Below, piece after piece: positions 63,307 through 64,000 of a DNA stretch of 64,000 bases (position 1 is its first letter; each line of letters starts with the position of its first letter). The position numbers and the translations under genes were made by a program. Under the pieces are notes generated by a model. The model made no database searches. It had not been told where the DNA came from and worked only from the letters and a program-made list of their open reading frames with translations. The stretch covers positions 1 through 64,000 of the forward strand of contig WOUZ01000005.1 in the NCBI GenBank assembly GCA_009773165.1, read 5' to 3'. This DNA comes from Bacteroidota bacterium. Its GTDB lineage: Bacteria; Bacteroidota; Bacteroidia; Bacteroidales; F082.

Positions 63307-64000
63307 ATGCAAAAAAACAGGTTCAGAGGTCTTATTTTACTCTTTTTTCTAAGTTTCCTTGCACCTTCGCTCACTGCTCAACCCGATTGCACGATCACAA
63401 GCCAGCAGCTGTTTCCATTGTGCAAAGGCACAAGCGTGACTTTGACGGCGGTTCAACAGCCTAACTGTGTGTATGAATGGTCTTTCAATTCGCTTACCAC
63501 AACAATTATCACCTTCGATGCGGTGGAAACGATAAACGTCACCCTTCGTGTGCGGGATACGCTGACACTGGAAGAGTGTCTCAGCACCCCTTTTGAAGTA
63601 AGTGTCCACCCTGAGGTTAATATTGGTTTTGAACAAATGCAGCTGACATGCACAAATGGCGACAGCGACAACGGAAATACGGCCATGGTAAAAGCTGTTG
63701 CCACCGGTCAAAGCGGACCCTATACCTATAATTGGGATGTGCGCCCTATTCAGATTGCTCCAGGAAACCCATCACTCGCCATTGGGCTGAAAGCGCATCT
63801 GTGGTACTTTATAAATGTTGTGGATCAAAATGGCTGTACGACAAAGGATTCCATATATACAAAAGCATATCCAAATCCTGTTATTGAAATAAAAAGCACT
63901 CCCGATACCGCATTTATTCAAAATCCATATGTAACCTTTGAGTTTACAAACAAATCTATTGATACTGTACAAGTTACGAGTCATTATTGGGAAATGGGTG
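63307..64000 (+). CDS. Secreted PKD/Ig-like protein, 3' end outside the window
   Basis: An open frame runs from ATG 63307 to the last base without a stop (at least 231 residues). It opens with a signal peptide (LILLFFLSFLAPSLTAQ). Beta-sandwich modules follow: CTITSQQLFPLCKGTSVTL, a SprB-like segment (AVATGQSGPYTYNWDV), and the start of a PKD domain (VTFEFTNKS, SHYWEMG). An ATG at 63280 would add nine residues. The layout is that of gliding or adhesion-type T9SS cargo, whose C-terminal sorting domain would lie beyond the window. Confidence 0.8.
   Translation, partial: MQKNRFRGLILLFFLSFLAPSLTAQPDCTITSQQLFPLCKGTSVTLTAVQQPNCVYEWSFNSLTTTIITFDAVETINVTLRVRDTLTLEECLSTPFEVSVHPEVNIGFEQMQLTCTNGDSDNGNTAMVKAVATGQSGPYTYNWDVRPIQIAPGNPSLAIGLKAHLWYFINVVDQNGCTTKDSIYTKAYPNPVIEIKSTPDTAFIQNPYVTFEFTNKSIDTVQVTSHYWEMG

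Overview
The window looks like chromosomal DNA of a member of the Bacteroidota, probably an environmental or uncultured Bacteroidales-like lineage. The signs are a SusC/SusD pair with an ECF sigma factor and FecR anti-sigma, several secreted proteins ending in type IX secretion (T9SS) sorting domains, Spi/C10 streptopain-like proteases, LytS/LytTR two-component systems, and promoters of the Bacteroidetes type (TTTG, about 19-21 nt, TAnnTTTG). No rRNA, tRNA or CRISPR array was recognised.

Region 1 (1-7.0 kb) is accessory. An IS21-like terminus abuts a histidine kinase that has lost its front half. Next comes a block of small enzymes: a VOC protein, a methyltransferase, a two-helix membrane protein, a DUF2141 remnant, and an NTF2-like/SDR/CrtI-like oxidoreductase operon. 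This block lies between two diverged direct copies of a ~290-bp repeat. Region 2 (7.0-17.2 kb) holds a DUF1566 lipoprotein, a polysaccharide deacetylase, a TonB-dependent receptor and a LytS/LytTR pair in one apparent operon. A lipoprotein/beta-barrel pair and an EamA transporter follow.

Region 3 (17.6-26.8 kb, minus strand) is a full trans-envelope-regulated uptake locus: ECF sigma, FecR, SusC with an STN signalling domain, SusD, a secreted Ntn-type amide hydrolase and a PKD lipoprotein. The enzyme content suggests an amide or peptide substrate rather than a glycan. Region 4 (27-37.2 kb) holds a tandem solute-binding lipoprotein, a T9SS cargo, a DsbD with two alpha domains, TilS, a Cys-cluster protein with a CPBP-family membrane protein, and MobA.

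Region 5 (37.2-55.6 kb) alternates genes with islands of interspersed repeats: TTGATTTG tracts and small-hairpin repeats with paired stem changes. It carries a propeller-type LytS kinase with its LytTR regulator, divergent from a giant C10 protease/beta-helix/PKD protein. Three repeats phased at exactly 21 bp lie between them and could be a LytTR operator. It also has an FMN/4Fe-4S membrane protein overlapping a flavin-reductase/nitroreductase fusion, a second C10 protease, a thioredoxin-like T9SS protein with an outer-membrane partner, and a HAD phosphatase lipoprotein. Region 6 (55.9-64 kb) has an IS110-family element with a candidate bridge-RNA region, a 1.2-kDa-residue-scale (about 1210 aa) BNR-repeat T9SS protein, a KAS III-like synthase, a CoA-binding protein, and a secreted PKD-type protein cut by the window end.

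All names are from reading motifs by eye. No database search was run.
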